From Myxococcota bacterium (GTDB lineage Bacteria > Myxococcota_A > UBA9160 > SMWR01): a DNA stretch of 64,000 bases. Positions 8,875-16,833 of this stretch are shown piece by piece. The DNA lies in assembly GCA_022447545.1 (NCBI GenBank), contig JAKVBI010000005.1, positions 149,271 to 213,270 of the forward strand, in the 5' to 3' direction. Position 1 is the stretch's first letter. Each line of letters begins with the position of its first letter. The position numbers and the translations under genes were made by a program. A model generated the notes under the pieces. It saw only the letters and a list, made by a program, of their open reading frames with translations, was not told the origin of the DNA and searched no databases.

Positions 8875-10326
8875 TTATTGGATCAGCACGCGCTGGGCGG
8901 CGTTGGCGGCGTCGGGTTCGCCGGCGGGTTTCAGGGTGCCCAGGAAGGCCACCAGGGCGGTGACCTCCGAGGGGCTCAGGTTGTGGCCGTAGGCGGGCAT
9001 GTTGCCGCCGCCCTGGAGCACCTGCCGGATCAGTTGGTCGTTGGTCAGGCGTGCCGCCACGTCGCTGAGATCCGGGCCGCGCTGGCCTCCGATGCCATCG
9101 AGGCTGTGGCAATTGCGGCACTGCTTGCCCTGGAGCACCGCCGCCCCCTGCAGGGCCAGCGGTGAACGGCCCTTCACCATGGCGACGGGCACCGGGTCGC
9201 GGGTCCAGGCGTCCATGTGGGGAGACCACGGCGAGCTGAGCCCCAGGTAGGCCAGGGTGCTGAGGATGGTCATGATCATGAGCACGCCCACCACGGCGCC
9301 GGGCCGCCGGCTCGGGTGCTTCTCGCCGGCGCGCGACACGAAGGGAATGGCGAACAACGCCACCACCGCCACGGGCAGCAGGTAGACGATCACAAAGGTC
9401 TCGGTGTAGGCGGGCAGCAGGGCGAAGACGGCAAACAGCGACAGGAAGTAGAAGTCCGGCCGGGGCACGGTGTCGATGAGGGTGGGGTTCGGGGGGCCGT
9501 TGGGTCCGGCCGGGCCGAAGAGGGCGGCGCAGGCCAGCACCCCGGAGATCACCAGGGCGCCGAAGATCACGTCCTTGTCGACGCCGTCGGGGAAGAAGGG
9601 GATGCCCTCTTTTTCGATCAGGGCCTCGTACTCCTCGTCGTAGTGGTCGAGGTCCACGGGTTTTCCCGCGATGGGGTAGTCGTTGATGCCCGTCTTCAGC
9701 ACCAGGCGCAGGTGGACCACGACGAACAGGATCACCAGGCCCGGCAACACGAAGACGTGCAGGCCGAAGAAGCGCGACAGCGTCTCGCCGGCGATGATCG
9801 GCCCGCCCAGCACGAGGTAGACGAGGTCGTTACCGATGAAGGGGATGCGGCCCATGATGGACGCCCCGATGCCGAGGCCCCAGTAGGCGTCCTGGTCGAA
9901 GCGCATCACCTGGCCGGTGAAGGCCAGGCCCAGGGTGCACAGGAACAGCACGCAGCCGATCACCCAGGTGAATTCGCGCGGGTACTTGTAGGCGCCGAAC
10001 AGGAACACCTGGAGCATGTGGATGGTCATCAGCGCGACCATGAAGTTCGAGCCCCAGTAGTGGACGGCTCGCAGGAACCAGCCGAAGGTCTGCTGGTAGT
10101 TGAGGTACTCGAGGCTGTTCCAGGCTTCGTCGGCGGCGGGCACGTAGACCAGGGCCAGGCAGATACCCGTGACGATTTGCAGCACGAAGCAGATCAGGGT
10201 GGCGCTGCCGAACACGTACCACCAGCTGGCCGAGCTGCGCGGAATCGCGTGGCCCGCGGAGTTGCGGTACAGGGGCTCGAGCTGGAGCCGCTTCTCGAAC
10301 CAGTCGCCGAGTGTTTTGAGCTTCAC
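8875..10326 (-). CDS. Cytochrome b with fused C-terminal cytochrome c domain (quinol:cytochrome c oxidoreductase)
   Basis: A 483-residue inner-membrane protein. The start chosen is GTG 10326 with GAGG seven bases upstream; the longer frame overlaps the Rieske gene. Haem b ligands are His89/His103 and His190/His205; the second pair has 14 intervening residues, the spacing typical of b6f-type proteins. The Qo motif is PDFY rather than PEWY, which in other families goes with menaquinol. After the eight-helix core the chain continues to a monohaem cytochrome c domain, CRNCH at 403-407, with a likely Met ligand in GNMPAYG. It is last in the respiratory operon, 16 bases after the Rieske gene, and would pass quinol electrons to the dihaem cytochrome c and the caa3 oxidase. 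Confidence 0.92.
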   Translation of the reverse strand: MKLKTLGDWFEKRLQLEPLYRNSAGHAIPRSSASWWYVFGSATLICFVLQIVTGICLALVYVPAADEAWNSLEYLNYQQTFGWFLRAVHYWGSNFMVALMTIHMLQVFLFGAYKYPREFTWVIGCVLFLCTLGLAFTGQVMRFDQDAYWGLGIGASIMGRIPFIGNDLVYLVLGGPIIAGETLSRFFGLHVFVLPGLVILFVVVHLRLVLKTGINDYPIAGKPVDLDHYDEEYEALIEKEGIPFFPDGVDKDVIFGALVISGVLACAALFGPAGPNGPPNPTLIDTVPRPDFYFLSLFAVFALLPAYTETFVIVYLLPVAVVALFAIPFVSRAGEKHPSRRPGAVVGVLMIMTILSTLAYLGLSSPWSPHMDAWTRDPVPVAMVKGRSPLALQGAAVLQGKQCRNCHSLDGIGGQRGPDLSDVAARLTNDQLIRQVLQGGGNMPAYGHNLSPSEVTALVAFLGTLKPAGEPDAANAAQRVLIQ

Positions 10327-10342
10327 GCCTGGGCCTCGCGCA

Positions 10343-10939
10343 TCAGACGGGCTCCGAGAGGGTGGGGGTCTGGCCGCCGCGGACCCAGAGCGCGCCGTTT
10401 TTGATCTGGTACTCGTATTCGTAGAGCCCGCGCGGCGGCGGGCCCGAGGCCACGGACCCGTCCTCGTAGTAGACGCCGCCGTGGCACGGGCACATGAACA
10501 GCCCGGACTGGGGGAACCAGCGCACCGGGCAACCCAGGTGCGCGCAATTGATGGCGAAGATCTGGAAGCGCTGGCCGTCGATCCGTCGCACCCAGCAGGG
10601 AATGTCGGCGGTGGTCCCATCCCAGGGCACCGTGAAGGGGTTGCGGTACTTGGCCAAGCGGGTCTCGCGCTCGGGGAACTGGTCGATCTCGCCCAGGGGT
10701 ATCCAGGCCTGCATGGCCCGCTTCTGGAAGGTGGCGGAGATCACGTAGCCGATGATGGGCACGGCCATCAGGCTGGCCGCGATGGCGTTGAGGCCGATGC
10801 CCAGCCGGAACAGGAAGCTCCGGCGCGTCACCGGCGGAACGCTGGGCGGCAGTCGCTGGCCGCTTCCGGGAACGGCTTCGTTGCCGGATTCGCTGCCGGC
10901 TTCGCTGCCGGTTTCGCTGCCGGTTTCGGGGTCGGACAT
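10343..10939 (-). CDS. Rieske iron-sulfur protein of the bc-type complex
   Basis: A 198-residue protein from ATG 10939 with GGGAGAG just upstream. A Ser/Gly/Glu-rich N-terminus leads to a twin-arginine-like anchor (TRRSFLFRLGIG) and one membrane helix. The 2Fe-2S ligands are Cys132 and His134 (CAHLGC) and Cys150 and His153 (CPCHGG), with Cys137 and Cys152 for the stabilising disulfide. The globular head would sit in the periplasm and shuttle electrons from quinol to cytochrome c. Its start overlaps the dihaem cytochrome stop by one base, indicating coupled translation. Confidence 0.93.
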   Translation of the reverse strand: MSDPETGSETGSEAGSESGNEAVPGSGQRLPPSVPPVTRRSFLFRLGIGLNAIAASLMAVPIIGYVISATFQKRAMQAWIPLGEIDQFPERETRLAKYRNPFTVPWDGTTADIPCWVRRIDGQRFQIFAINCAHLGCPVRWFPQSGLFMCPCHGGVYYEDGSVASGPPPRGLYEYEYQIKNGALWVRGGQTPTLSEPV

Positions 10940-11703
10940 CAGTCTCTCCCTTTTCCTTTCTCTGCTCCGGTGCCGAGCGTGGGGCCCGCCGCGTAGGGCT
11001 GGCCGGGGAATTCGCTGCGCTGGGCCACCAGCCAGGCCACGATGTCCGAGACTTCCTGGGGGGTCAGGTTGCGTCCCTTCACGTAGCCGTCGAAGCCTGG
11101 CATACCGAGATCGCGCCGCCCCACCACGACGGTCGTCCGCAGGGAACGGTCGCTGACGAGGTTCAGGAAGGCGGAGTTCACCACCGAGCCCGCTTCGGGG
11201 CCGCCGGTGCCTCCACTTCCGTGGCAGTGTGCGCAGGCGGTCTCGAAGGCCTCGGCGCCTCGCTGGGGGTCGCCCGTCACCGAGGCTGCCTGGCTGGAGG
11301 GGGGCAGGGCGGCGGCGGCGTAGCGTGCCGGCTGCCCCCATTTGCGGACGATGCCATCGGCCAGGGCGTCCACTTGGGCCGCGGTGAGGGGGCCGCCGGT
11401 ACTGTCCAGGAAGCTCGGCATGGCGGTCCCGGGCACGCCGTTGGCGATCACGCTTCGAATGGCGGTGTGTCCCGCGTAGGCGATGTAGAGCGGGTCGTTG
11501 AGGTTGCGGGCCGGCCCCAGGCTGCCGTCGGCGCCGTGGCAACCCGCGCAGCGCAGGTCGTAGAGGGAGGCGAAGTCGAGGATCTCCGACGGCAAGCGGT
11601 AGCGGTCGGCTTCGCGCGGCCGGCCGGGCAGGGAATCACACGCCACCAGGCTCACGGCGGCCAGTGCCACCAGGGCGATCGTCCAGGGTCGGTTGCGCGT
11701 CAT
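10939..11703 (-). CDS. Dihaem cytochrome c lipoprotein
   Basis: A 254-residue protein. The N-terminal signal ends in a lipobox (LVAC, Cys22), so it should be a lipid-anchored periplasmic protein. There are two haem c sites, CAGCH near residue 52 and CAHCH near 161, in two tandem cytochrome c domains, each with a later Met-containing loop (TAMPSF, LGMPGF). Placed between the oxidase and bc genes, it is the obvious electron carrier between the two complexes, much like dihaem c1/c4-type carriers. It overlaps the upstream gene by four bases and the Rieske gene by one. Confidence 0.88.
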   Translation of the reverse strand: MTRNRPWTIALVALAAVSLVACDSLPGRPREADRYRLPSEILDFASLYDLRCAGCHGADGSLGPARNLNDPLYIAYAGHTAIRSVIANGVPGTAMPSFLDSTGGPLTAAQVDALADGIVRKWGQPARYAAAALPPSSQAASVTGDPQRGAEAFETACAHCHGSGGTGGPEAGSVVNSAFLNLVSDRSLRTTVVVGRRDLGMPGFDGYVKGRNLTPQEVSDIVAWLVAQRSEFPGQPYAAGPTLGTGAEKGKGRD

Positions 11704-12653
11704 TGGGCGCGGCCCCCGTCGTCGCCATTCCCTGCGTCGTCGCTTCCGGTGTCGGTCGCGTCAGATAGGTCGGGCAGGCCCCCGCCCTCGATGCCTGCAC
11801 GCGCCGCCAGGGGCCAGGTCTGCAGGGTCTCGATGGTTTCGCTGCGCGCGATCACAGCCCCCGCCACCAGCCCGAAGGCAATCTGTGAGGCCACGAACCA
11901 CGCCCACTGGATGTGCTCGGCCAGAGCCGGGCTCACCACGCCAAGGCTGGTCCACGTCACGGCGCTCCACAGGCACGGCGCCACCACACCCCCCCACAGC
12001 AGGACGCGCCCGGGCAGCATGGGAAGCAGGGCGGCGTAGACGAGCCCCACCAACAGCGACAACCCCAGGTGCATCAACGTGGCCGTGACCAGTGCGGAGG
12101 CCGAGAAGGCATTGAGCTGGGCGGCGTCGGCCAGGTTGAAGGCCGGCAGCACCACCGAGGAGAGCAGGTTGATGGGGTACCAGGGGCTGGCTTCGGCGAT
12201 CAGCCCGTAGAGCATGGCGATCCCCGCCATGGCGGCGGCTCCCGCCAGGCCGCCCTTCAAGCCCGACGTGTAGGGGTGCATCTCGGCCGGCACCCGCACC
12301 CGGTGCCCCTCGACGCCGGCTTGCAGGTGTTCGACGGCGCCTACCCGTGCCACCACAGGCTGGGCGCGTTCGTGCTCGGGCTGCAGGGCCACGTGCTCGT
12401 GGTGTTCGCTTGGCAGCACTTCGCGCCACCAGTGGATGGCCCCCCATACCGCCGCCACCAACCCCACGATGCTCACCAACTCGTTGGTCACGAGCCCCGC
12501 CAGCAGCAGGCTGAGCCCCAGGGCCAGGAACATCGGCGCGGCGGTGGGCGCCGGCATGGCAATGCCAGGGTCACTGCCCGGATCAACGTCCGGATCAACG
12601 TCCGGGTTGCCTTGGGGGCGCGGGTCGATGGGGGGTTGCTCGGGGTTCGTCAC
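11700..12653 (-). CDS. Membrane protein of the respiratory operon (possible oxidase accessory subunit)
   Basis: A 317-residue protein of no family I can name with confidence. The N-terminus is Asp/Pro-rich with repeated DVDPD units. Two helices follow at about 42-80 (FLALGLSLLLAGLVTNELV ... GAIHWWREVLP), resembling small subunit-IV proteins of bacterial cytochrome oxidases. Then come a His/Glu-rich loop and about five further helices. The C-terminus is Asp/Gly-rich. It sits exactly between ctaE and the dihaem cytochrome, 7 bases after one and overlapping the other by 4, so a structural or assembly role in the bc-caa3 system is likely. Confidence 0.7.
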   Translation of the reverse strand: MTNPEQPPIDPRPQGNPDVDPDVDPGSDPGIAMPAPTAAPMFLALGLSLLLAGLVTNELVSIVGLVAAVWGAIHWWREVLPSEHHEHVALQPEHERAQPVVARVGAVEHLQAGVEGHRVRVPAEMHPYTSGLKGGLAGAAAMAGIAMLYGLIAEASPWYPINLLSSVVLPAFNLADAAQLNAFSASALVTATLMHLGLSLLVGLVYAALLPMLPGRVLLWGGVVAPCLWSAVTWTSLGVVSPALAEHIQWAWFVASQIAFGLVAGAVIARSETIETLQTWPLAARAGIEGGGLPDLSDATDTGSDDAGNGDDGGRAQ

Positions 12654-12660
12654 GGGTTCC

Positions 12661-13245
12661 TCAACGACCGATCACATACACGCTGGCCAACACGGCCAGC
12701 CAGACGGCGTCCACGAAGTGCCAGTACCAGGACAGCAACTCCACGCGTTCCGCGTGCCGTTTCTCTACGTGTCCCAGCAGGGACAGGCTGAGCACCAGGC
12801 TCATGGCGAGCACGCCGATCATCACATGGGCGGCGTGGAATCCGACCAACGAGTAGAAGGTGGTGCCGAACAGGTTCGTCCGGATCGTGAGCCCGTGGCC
12901 CTCGATCAACCCGCGCCACTCCATGGCCGTGAAGCCCAGGAAGGTGGCTCCCAGCACCATGGTGGCGAGCAGGCCCAGGGAGAAGCGCGCCATGGCGCCG
13001 GCCCGCAGGCCGGCCACCGCCAGCATGATGGTGGCGCTACTCGACAGCAGGCAGGCCGTGGCCAGCCACGGGAACTCGAGCACGTCGGCGGGTTGGGGGC
13101 CGTGTTGGCTCTTGCCAATGTAGAACAGGTACCCCACCACGAAGATCGAGAAGAAGGCGCTCTCGGTGATGATCAGGCACGTCATCCCCACCCGGCCGCG
13201 GTCGGGCAGCCGAGGGCTCGTGTGGGTTTGTACCGAGGTGCTCAT
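12661..13245 (-). CDS. ctaE: Cytochrome c oxidase subunit III
   Basis: A 194-residue membrane protein with five predicted helices, the short caa3-type form of subunit III. Family signatures include TESAFFSIFVVGYLF near the start (with the helix glutamate), GLTIRTNLFGTTFYSLVGFHAAHV (helix IV region) and SWYWHFVDAVWLAVL near the C-terminus. Subunit III stabilises proton uptake by subunit I. It follows ctaD by 21 bases and precedes the accessory membrane protein by 7. Confidence 0.92.
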   Translation of the reverse strand: MSTSVQTHTSPRLPDRGRVGMTCLIITESAFFSIFVVGYLFYIGKSQHGPQPADVLEFPWLATACLLSSSATIMLAVAGLRAGAMARFSLGLLATMVLGATFLGFTAMEWRGLIEGHGLTIRTNLFGTTFYSLVGFHAAHVMIGVLAMSLVLSLSLLGHVEKRHAERVELLSWYWHFVDAVWLAVLASVYVIGR

Positions 13246-13266
13246 GAGGGCTCCATGACGCGCCGC

Positions 13267-14958
13267 CTACTCGTACTTCCAGTCGGGGTCGTCGGGGTGT
13301 TTCAGATCCCACAGCGGCCGGCGGCTGCGCACTTCCGGGATCTCGGCAAAGTTGTAGGCCGGGGGCGGCGAACTGGTCGACCACTCGAGCGTCCAGGCGT
13401 TCCAGGGGTCGTCGCCGGCGGGTTCTCCCCGCCGCAGGGCGTGGATCAGGGCGATCACGAACAGCAACACGCCCACGCCCTGGAACACGACCCCTGCCGT
13501 GGTGATCTGGTTCCACACCTCCCAGCCGCGTTCGGCGGGATAGGTGTAGATGCGCCGCGGCATGCCCAGCAGGCCCTGGACGTGCATGGTGGTGAAGGTC
13601 ATCTGGAAGCCAATGGTGAACAGCCAGAAGTGCCAGCGCCCCAGGGTCTCGTTCACCATCCGGCCGCTGACTTTGGGGAACCAGTAGTAGATGGCCCCGA
13701 AGATCGTGAACACGAGGCCCCCGATCAGCACGTAGTGGAAGTGGGCCACCACGAAATAGGAGTCGCTCAGCTGCCAGGTGAAGGGCGCGGCCGCCAGCAT
13801 GATGCCCGTGAGCCCCGCAATCAGGAACTGGAACAGGAAGGCCGTGCAGAAGAGCATGGGCAGGCGGAAGTGAAGCTTCCCGCCGTACATGGTGCCCACC
13901 CAGTTGAAGATCTTGATGCCCGTGGGGACCCCCACCAGCATGGTGATGGCCGCGAACCAGATGGCCGTTCCCTTGCCCAGGCCCACCACGAACATGTGGT
14001 GCGCCCACACGCCCACGCTGAGCAGGCCGATCGCACAGGTGGCGCCCACCATGATGGGGTAACCGAAGATCACCTTGCGGGAGAAGACGGGGATGATCTC
14101 CGACGCGTAGGCGAAGCCCGGGATGATCAGGATGTAGACCTCCGGGTGCCCGAAGAACCAGAAGAAGTGCTGCCAAAGCACAGCGTCGCCGCCCGCCTGG
14201 GTGTCGAAGAAGTGGGCGCCCAGGAAGCGGTCGAAGAGCAGCATCACCTGGGCGGCGGTCAACGGGGACAGGGCGATCAGGATCAGCCCCGACACGATCA
14301 GCATCATCCAGACGAACAGCGGCAGCCGGCCCAGGGTCATGCCCGGGCAGCGCATGGACAGCGTGGTGGTGATCATGTTGATGGCACCGGCAATGCTGCC
14401 GAAGCCGCTGATCAGAATGCCCAGCACCCAGTAGTCGGTGGAGTTGCCGCGCGAGAACGCTTTGCCGGTCAGCGGCGCATAGGCGAACCAGCCCACGTCC
14501 GGTGCCGTTCCCGCCGCATAGAGGCCGTCGCCACCCAGGTAGCTGAAGTAGAAGATCAACCCCCCGAACAGGAACATCCAGAACCCCCAGGCGTTGAGCC
14601 GGGGGAAGGCCATGTCGCGCGCGCCGATCATGATGGGGATCAGGTAGTTGCCCATGCCGATGATGATGGGCATGCCCACGAAGAACACCATGGTGGTGCC
14701 GTGCATGGTGAAGAAGCGGTTGAAGACCTGGGGCGAGAGCAGGTCGTTCTGGGCGAAGAAGAGCTGGAAGCGCATCATCGCCGCCTCGGCGCCGCCGATC
14801 AGCAGGAACACCAGGCCGCAGCCCACATACAGGATCCCCAGCCGCTTGTGGTCCACGGTGGTCACCCAGCTGTGCAGCACCGTCGTCCACTGCTCCCGGC
14901 CTGGAGAGGTCCAGGTCGAGGCTTGCGTTCCCGGGCTGGGCAGATCGATGGACGCCAC
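13267..14958 (-). CDS. ctaD: Cytochrome c oxidase subunit I
   Basis: A 563-residue catalytic subunit with 12 or more helices. The start is GTG 14958 with GGGAG just upstream. CuB and active-site residues are visible: His271-Pro-Glu-Val-Tyr275 (histidine plus cross-linked tyrosine), and HFHYV at 406-410 carrying the haem a3 and haem a ligands. The HPEVY motif with a following IIPGF places it in the A1 family of proton-pumping oxidases. It lies between ctaC (14 bases upstream) and ctaE. It reduces O2 to water with electrons from the CuA domain of ctaC. Confidence 0.96.
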   Translation of the reverse strand: MASIDLPSPGTQASTWTSPGREQWTTVLHSWVTTVDHKRLGILYVGCGLVFLLIGGAEAAMMRFQLFFAQNDLLSPQVFNRFFTMHGTTMVFFVGMPIIIGMGNYLIPIMIGARDMAFPRLNAWGFWMFLFGGLIFYFSYLGGDGLYAAGTAPDVGWFAYAPLTGKAFSRGNSTDYWVLGILISGFGSIAGAINMITTTLSMRCPGMTLGRLPLFVWMMLIVSGLILIALSPLTAAQVMLLFDRFLGAHFFDTQAGGDAVLWQHFFWFFGHPEVYILIIPGFAYASEIIPVFSRKVIFGYPIMVGATCAIGLLSVGVWAHHMFVVGLGKGTAIWFAAITMLVGVPTGIKIFNWVGTMYGGKLHFRLPMLFCTAFLFQFLIAGLTGIMLAAAPFTWQLSDSYFVVAHFHYVLIGGLVFTIFGAIYYWFPKVSGRMVNETLGRWHFWLFTIGFQMTFTTMHVQGLLGMPRRIYTYPAERGWEVWNQITTAGVVFQGVGVLLFVIALIHALRRGEPAGDDPWNAWTLEWSTSSPPPAYNFAEIPEVRSRRPLWDLKHPDDPDWKYE

Positions 14959-14972
14959 TTCGTCTCTCCCGG

Positions 14973-16040
14973 CTAGTGAAGGGTGATCAGGTAGTCGACG
15001 ACTCCGTCGACATCGGTTTCACCGAGCCCCATGGCGGGCATCCGGGCGCCCATCTTCAGGTGGTCGGGGCTCTGCACCCAGGCCCGCAGATTCGCCGGCG
15101 TGTTCGTCGCCACCCCGGCGCCGATGGTGGCGCGGCTCATCAGGTGGGTGAGGTCCGGCCCGAAGCGCCCGGTGGCCACCGTGCCGCGCACGGTATGGCA
15201 GTTGATGCAGGCCGTCTTCAGGAACGTCGCGCGGCCGTCGGCCACCTTGGGGTCGTCCACGGCGGGACGCTGCTGGGCCCGGGCCCAGCGCTCGAACTCC
15301 TCGGGGGTCTGGACCACCACGCGCAGCAGCATGTTGGCGTGCTGGGTCCCGCAGTACTCGGCGCACTGGCCCACGTAGGTGCCCGTCTCCAGGGGGGCGA
15401 TCCAAGCGTGGTTGGTGCGGTTGGGGATCACATCCATCTTGCCCGCCAGCCGCGGGATCCAGAAGCTGTGAATGACGTCGGCGGACTCCAGGGTCAGGAA
15501 GGTCGGACGTCCGGACGTGGAATCACTCAACGGGATGTGCAGTTCGTTGGCGGTGGTGAATCCGAATTCCGGGTAGTGGAACTCCCACCACCACTGGTGG
15601 CCGATGGCAGTCACAGGCATCCAGCCCTCGGGGCGTTCGTCGATCTGCAGGTCGACGATGGTGCGCGCGGTGACCAGTGCCAGGATCACGACCACCACCA
15701 CGGGAATCACTGTCCACGCCAACTCCAGCGGGTTGCTGCCGTAGATCTGTGCGGGTTCACGGCCGTCGTCGCCGGGTCGGGCGCGGTAGCGGATCACCGC
15801 GTAGGCGATCAGCGCCGTCACCACCGTGAAGATCACCGCGCAGATGCCGAGGACGAGGGTCGAGTAGGCGAGGATCTCCGTGGTCTGGGTGGATCGCGGG
15901 TCGAAGATGCTGGGCGTTTGTGTCGAACTCGCGTCGGCGGCGTACATTGCCACGGGGAGCGCCGCGGTCAGGGCGCCGACCACGAACCCGCTGGTGCGCG
16001 ACAAGGCGGCGAGCGGCAAAGCTGGGCGCGGAAATTCCAT
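14973..16040 (-). CDS. ctaC: Cytochrome c oxidase subunit II with fused cytochrome c (caa3 type)
   Basis: A 355-residue protein from ATG 16040 with GGGAG upstream. A signal/anchor and two membrane helices are followed by the periplasmic cupredoxin domain: the aromatic patch GHQWWWEFHYPEF and the CuA ligand cluster Cys226, Cys230, His234, Met237 (GQCAEYCGTQHANM). The C-terminus adds a monohaem cytochrome c with CINCH at 278-282 and GARMPAMG for the Met ligand, defining a caa3 oxidase. It is the first gene of the seven-gene operon, so the operon promoter should lie in 16041-16239. Confidence 0.95.
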   Translation of the reverse strand: MEFPRPALPLAALSRTSGFVVGALTAALPVAMYAADASSTQTPSIFDPRSTQTTEILAYSTLVLGICAVIFTVVTALIAYAVIRYRARPGDDGREPAQIYGSNPLELAWTVIPVVVVVILALVTARTIVDLQIDERPEGWMPVTAIGHQWWWEFHYPEFGFTTANELHIPLSDSTSGRPTFLTLESADVIHSFWIPRLAGKMDVIPNRTNHAWIAPLETGTYVGQCAEYCGTQHANMLLRVVVQTPEEFERWARAQQRPAVDDPKVADGRATFLKTACINCHTVRGTVATGRFGPDLTHLMSRATIGAGVATNTPANLRAWVQSPDHLKMGARMPAMGLGETDVDGVVDYLITLH

Positions 16041-16239
16041 GCACTCCCGTCGGGGCCCAGGGTCGGCCCGGCGCCCCCCCAAGATAGGCGAAACCGTCCC
16101 ATCCGGTCATTGCTGAATCGTGCTGAATGTGGGCTCCCAGCGTTCCAGAATCGCGTTCTACTTTCCGGTCCGGCTCCCTCGACATGGAGGGGGAGAAGGT
16201 GAATGATGGGGAAGCGATCGAGTGTCGCAGAGGATTTGC

Positions 16240-16713
16240 ATGCAGGGAGAACGCCCCGTTCGGAAACCCTGCCAGCTGACGCCGGACCAGGTGTTGGAGT
16301 TGGCGCAGCTTCACTCGGAACTCGAGTCCAGCCGGGACCTGGAGCCCCTGCTGGCGACGTTGGACGACGAGCCGGTCTTCGAATTCCATCCACCGGGCGC
16401 CACCCTCAGTGGCATGGACCGGCTACGCCGCTACTACCAACATTTCCTCAACGACTTCATGCCCACCATTGAGGAGACCTACCTCATGGGTGAGTGGTCT
16501 GGGCCCGATGCGGTCACCTTCGAGTACCAGCTCCGGCTGCGGGTTGGGGGCCAGCTCGAAGATCACCAGCTGGTGAGTGTGATGTTCGTCTGTGGTGATC
16601 GGCTGGGCGGTGAACGCCTCTATGGGGACGAACGCCTGCTGAAGCTCATGTTGGGGCCCCTCTTCGCCGAGCTCGAACCCATCACGGGTCCGACGCGCTG
16701 GGCCCGGATTTGA
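16240..16713 (+). CDS. NTF2/SnoaL-like small protein
   Basis: A 157-residue protein. ATG 16240 is preferred over the GTG at 16222 because AGAGGA lies six bases before it. The layout fits the SnoaL/NTF2 fold of small cone-shaped domains: an N-terminal helix region (LELAQLHSELESSRDLEPLL), then FEFHPPGATLSGMDRLRRYYQHF, and beta-strand segments such as VTFEYQLRLRV and HQLVSVMFVCGDRL. In CoA-catabolic clusters such proteins can be hydratases, isomerases or ligand binders, so the precise role is open. It stands between the divergent oxidase operon and a CoA-transferase gene. Confidence 0.6.
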   Translation: MQGERPVRKPCQLTPDQVLELAQLHSELESSRDLEPLLATLDDEPVFEFHPPGATLSGMDRLRRYYQHFLNDFMPTIEETYLMGEWSGPDAVTFEYQLRLRVGGQLEDHQLVSVMFVCGDRLGGERLYGDERLLKLMLGPLFAELEPITGPTRWARI

Positions 16714-16833
16714 GCCGTCGGAACCCCCTCAGCCGCGATTCCGCCCCCTGAACGAATCCCCGAGGGTGGCCATTCGTCTCCAAGTTGCGGTCTGCATTGG
16801 ACGCGCCGGAGTCGCGCACCGTACAATCCCCCC

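Noticed and set aside
12436-14976. An 846-codon plus-strand frame opposite the oxidase genes.
   Set aside because: Its His/Gln/Glu/Gly-rich translation is the antisense of ctaD and ctaE, which are certain.
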